Virus record (IMG/VR): IMGVR_UViG_3300021440_000087
Span: 1-32,341 of that record
Source: a virus
Length of the DNA stretch: 32,341 bases
Strand: one strand, 5' to 3'
In this document: piece by piece, positions 30,235 to 32,341 of the stretch
How the letters are laid out: every line of letters begins with the position of its first letter
Position numbering within the stretch: the stretch's first letter is position 1
The notes under the pieces: model-generated
The model's database searches: none
What the model was told of the DNA's origin: nothing
What the model saw: only the letters and a program-made list of their open reading frames with translations
Program-made: the position numbers and the translations under genes

Positions 30235-31175
30235 TGTCAGCACCTATGTATCTACCCGGCTATGGCATGAATACAGACGTATTCTATGCTACTGCGCCTT
30301 CTAGTACACAGAGGCACTTGCAAATATGGCATAAGCCACGCAACAAGACCATGGCGCAATTTGTCCTGGTCGGTTGCGGTGGCAACGGTGGTGCTGGCGC
30401 AATTGGCGCAAACAGCACTGCAGCTGGAGGAGGAGGAGGTGGTTCTGGTGGCGTAAGTATACTCACTGTGCCATTGAATTTCCTGCCGCCAGTGCTTTAC
30501 ATCAACGTGATGCAAGGCGGTGGTGCGGCTGCATCGTATATATCGGTGACATCCAATACGCCTACTACCAGCCCCACAGCATCTTATTTACTGTTAATCG
30601 CTAACAACGGCGGTAATGGTGGTAATGCTGCCGGTGCAACAGCTGGTGCTGCTGGTACAGCGGGTGCTGTTGCTACTATTGCCAACAATATTCTTGCTGG
30701 CTGGGGTAACTTTAACTTTATGGCTGGTCAGTTGGGCATTATCGGTGGGGTTGCTGTTGCGGGTGGTGCATTAACGCTACCTACATCCGGCGCATGTACA
30801 ACCGGAGGTACAGGTGGTGGCGACTTGCCTGCTGCTGCTACGGCTGGCACAAACGGCGGTATGATTAACGGGTCGGCTCAGACCGGCTCACCGTATGAAA
30901 TTGGTAACCGACTCGGTGGCGTTGGCGCTGCTGCTGCAACTACTCCAGCGGGTTCTGGTACACCAGGGGTAGTATTGGGCAATCATTACTTCTTGGGAGG
31001 TACTGGTGGTGGCTCTACGCACGGTACGGCGACTGGTGCAGGCTTAGTGCAGTCAAACGGCGGTGATGGTGCTTATGGGTGTGGTGGTGGTGGCTCAGGT
31101 GGTGCATTAACTGGCTCGGCAGCTGGCAAGGCTGGTCGTGGTGGCGATAGCATCTGCTTTATAACTACCTGGTAA
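30234..31175 (+). CDS. Glycine-rich fibre/adhesin protein
   Basis: 313 residues. After LQIWHKPRNKTMAQFVLVGCGGNGGAGAIG the protein is dominated by glycine-rich motifs (AAGGGGGGSGG, NNGGNGGNAAG, GGTGGGDLPAAA, GGTGGGS, CGGGGSGGALTGSAAGKAGRGGDS). This is the layout of phage glycine-rich adhesins and tail-fibre tips, where stacked polyglycine II helices carry variable receptor-binding loops (as in gp38 adhesins of T-even-like phages). Likely binds the host surface. Base composition is G+C-rich relative to the following gene. Alternative: head decoration. Confidence 0.8.
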   Translation: MSAPMYLPGYGMNTDVFYATAPSSTQRHLQIWHKPRNKTMAQFVLVGCGGNGGAGAIGANSTAAGGGGGGSGGVSILTVPLNFLPPVLYINVMQGGGAAASYISVTSNTPTTSPTASYLLLIANNGGNGGNAAGATAGAAGTAGAVATIANNILAGWGNFNFMAGQLGIIGGVAVAGGALTLPTSGACTTGGTGGGDLPAAATAGTNGGMINGSAQTGSPYEIGNRLGGVGAAAATTPAGSGTPGVVLGNHYFLGGTGGGSTHGTATGAGLVQSNGGDGAYGCGGGGSGGALTGSAAGKAGRGGDSICFITTW

Positions 31176-31176
31176 T

Positions 31177-32163
31177 ATGAATCTAGGATTTAGCTCACTT
31201 AGCGAATCTCCATTAAGCACCCTAACTACTGTAGGGTCGTCTAATAATGGTAATGCGAGTGCTAGTCTATTTTCAGTCACTTTGTCTGGAGCATCTGGAA
31301 ATGCTAGTGGTAGTGCTAGTGCATCTGGTGCAGGATTCGAAGTACAACTAACTGGTAGTAGTGGTTCTGCGTCTACTGCTACTAATGGTAATGCAAGCGG
31401 CGCAGGATTTAGCGTACAGCTTACTGGCAGTAGTGGTAGCGCTTCTGGAACTACTAATGGTTCCGCTACTGGCTCTGGCTTTAATGTACAGATAACAAGT
31501 GCTAATGGTACAGCATCTACTTCGGCTAATGGTAATGCAAGTGCGGCAGGGTTTGAAGTACAGCTAACAGGTGCAAGCGGTAATGCTTCTACAGGTGTAA
31601 ATGGGAGCGCTACAGGCTCAGGGTTTAATATACAAATAACAGGAATCAGCGGGACTGCTTCTAGTAGTGGAAGTGCAAGTGGTGCTGGTTTTAATATACA
31701 AATCACTGGTGCTAATGGCAATGCGTTTACAAACTTAAATGGCAATGCGTCTGGTTCTGGTTTTGGCATATTGATAACAGGCAGTAATGGTACTGCCTCA
31801 GATGGTTCAGGAATACAACAAGACGCTAAAGGAATAAGCGGTAAGAAACATGTTACTTATGTAAAGCGTGAAAAACAGCAAGAAGTAATAAAACTGAGAC
31901 CTGAGGAAATAGACCAACAGGTTTATAATCTATTATTTAATGAAGCAAAAGAGGTAATCAAAGATGCAAACATTAAGACTTCTAGCGTTGACGTTCTTGC
32001 TGATTCCGTGGTGTCTAATGTTATTGATAAGTTTAGTGAGATTCAAGCCGCTGTATCTCGAGAACAAGCGTTAGAAGAAGCTCGTTTAAATGCGCAAAGA
32101 ATTATTGAGCAGTATTTAGAGATGCTTCGAAGAGAAGACGAAGAAATTTTATTGTTATTATAG
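31177..32163 (+). CDS. Repeat-bearing fibre-like protein with C-terminal coiled coil
   Basis: 328 residues, starting one base after the adhesin. Residues about 24-210 are tandem repeats with a Gly-Phe (or Leu-Phe) step: Phe at 32, 54, 78, 102, 126, 150, 172 and 196, i.e. mostly 24-residue units of the type NGNASGAGF-x-VQLTG-x-SGSAST. Two flavours alternate (ASGAGF-VQLTG and ATGSGFN-IQIT). A basic linker (GKKHVTYVKREKQQEVIK) leads to a charged helical C-terminus (EALEEARLNAQRIIEQYL-like). It probably forms a beta-rich trimeric shaft with a coiled-coil base. Attachment site in the virion unknown. Confidence 0.75.
   Translation: MNLGFSSLSESPLSTLTTVGSSNNGNASASLFSVTLSGASGNASGSASASGAGFEVQLTGSSGSASTATNGNASGAGFSVQLTGSSGSASGTTNGSATGSGFNVQITSANGTASTSANGNASAAGFEVQLTGASGNASTGVNGSATGSGFNIQITGISGTASSSGSASGAGFNIQITGANGNAFTNLNGNASGSGFGILITGSNGTASDGSGIQQDAKGISGKKHVTYVKREKQQEVIKLRPEEIDQQVYNLLFNEAKEVIKDANIKTSSVDVLADSVVSNVIDKFSEIQAAVSREQALEEARLNAQRIIEQYLEMLRREDEEILLLL
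31246..31806 (+). repeat. 72-bp tandem coding repeats
   Basis: Seven to eight units encode the 24-residue repeats (two units shortened to 22 residues). At DNA level they diverge by synonymous and conservative changes, with recurring GGTAATGC and GGTTCTGG-like blocks, so expansion or contraction by recombination is possible. Confidence 0.75.
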
Positions 32164-32172
32164 GAGACTGAT

Positions 32173-32319
32173 GTGGAATTAGAAGAAGCTTTGTGCGAAC
32201 TTCATGAGACTGGAGGTGTACTCCGTAGAAAAGCCTGGGAGTCAGATATAGGTATTTCTCTTGAAGATGCTATTGCTAGTGATTGGGAAGTTGTTGATTA
32301 TTCAGAGGATGATGAATAG
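32173..32319 (+). CDS. 48-residue protein resembling a minimal Tad2/DUF2829-type domain
   Basis: GTG 32173 with AGGAG six bases upstream; ends TAG 32317-32319. The peptide MELEEALCELHETGGVLRRKAW ... ISLEDAIASDWEVV has the pattern 'EAL-x-x-L...G-x-x-x-R-x-x-W...A-x-D-W-E-V' of short phage proteins in the DUF2829 family, whose member Tad2 sequesters Thoeris signalling nucleotides. Here the middle strands are largely missing, so binding activity is doubtful. Acidic tail (DYSEDDE). The family relation is by pattern, moderate to low certainty; that it is a gene is more certain. Confidence 0.6.
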   Translation: MELEEALCELHETGGVLRRKAWESDIGISLEDAIASDWEVVDYSEDDE

Positions 32320-32341
32320 TGTCGCTTTCATCTAAAAATGA
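32319..32341 (+). CDS. Possible start of the next gene, cut by the window end
   Basis: A GTG sharing a base with the preceding TAG (TAGTG) opens a frame MSLSSKN that runs off the window. GAGGA lies about 11 bases upstream. Too short to judge; included because coupled starts are the rule here. Confidence 0.3.

Noticed and set aside
31107-31769. 220-codon minus-strand frame over the repeat protein
   Set aside because: Pro/Leu/Ala repeats mirror the antisense of the Gly/Ser/Ala-rich 72-bp repeats; an artefact of repeat composition.
1-32341. AAGCGGT enrichment read as a Pasteurellaceae DNA uptake sequence
   Set aside because: Only about five copies have the full ACAAGCGG context, and uptake sequences do not normally show a strand flip at an origin; kept as a polarity finding without naming a host.
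1-32341. tRNA genes, integrase, attachment sites or insertion sequences
   Set aside because: No cloverleaf with a T-arm consensus, no tyrosine or serine recombinase motif and no transposase was recognised on either strand by reading; a tRNAscan-type search could not be run.

Overview
The window is a contiguous piece of a tailed double-stranded DNA phage with AT-rich DNA (roughly 37% G+C by eye). Evidence: a terminase pair followed by a P22/T7-type portal, an internal virion protein with a lytic transglycosylase domain (typical of short-tailed podovirus-like phages), a chitinase-type endolysin with holin and Rz-like genes (a Gram-negative host), and a large replication block. No integrase, repressor or other lysogeny gene was recognised. 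The major capsid, scaffold and tail tube/nozzle genes are not seen; they probably lie beyond the right edge and before the left edge, since both edges cut through late genes.

Layout. 1-3.8 kb (+): ejection/internal virion proteins, an RMF-like small protein and a coiled-coil protein. 3.8-5.6 kb (+): lysis cassette (GH19 endolysin, Rz-like protein, 40-aa membrane protein, holin, second Rz-like protein with a possible -1 frameshift extension), richer in G+C than its surroundings. 5.6-8.6 kb (-): small accessory genes, a Lar-like zinc ribbon and an ATP-dependent DNA ligase, driven by a consensus sigma70 promoter at 8.65 kb. 8.7-14.5 kb (-): a tightly coupled chain of FAD oxidoreductase, ThyX, glycosyltransferase::DUF3310 fusion, DnaQ-like exonuclease, 39-aa membrane microprotein and DnaE-like polymerase, almost every junction an overlap of a few bases. 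14.6-20.2 kb (-): an orphan with its own promoter and terminator, SF2 helicase, Cas4/RecB-like nuclease, a lipoprotein, a DUF669-like protein, a Sak4-like ATPase and a DUF932 protein.

20.2-20.4 kb is a divergent promoter region. 20.4-22.8 kb (+) is a primase-helicase; 22.77-23.10 kb is a non-coding, iteron-rich segment that I propose as the replication origin; 23.1 kb (+) is a RusA resolvase; 23.7-24.4 kb (-) holds two small genes, one sharing a C-terminal domain with the orphan at 14.6 kb. 24.45-24.74 kb is a second divergent control region with A-tracts and the late promoter. 24.7-32.3 kb (+) holds terminase small and large subunits, portal, then fibre/decoration-type proteins, including a glycine-rich adhesin and a protein with 24-residue tandem repeats.

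The genes suggest a largely self-sufficient replisome (primase-helicase, family C polymerase, separate proofreading exonuclease, ligase, SF2 helicase, recombinase, nuclease, resolvase) with its own thymidylate supply. The most striking large-scale signal is the hexamer AAGCGG. It is about sevenfold over-represented and its orientation flips at the proposed origin (about 20:1 to the right, 3:17 to the left) regardless of gene direction. Other notable signals are 9-bp repeats in pairs 11 bp apart shared by the origin region and the late promoter, the GT::DUF3310 fusion beside ThyX, and several hidden coupled microgenes shorter than 60 codons.
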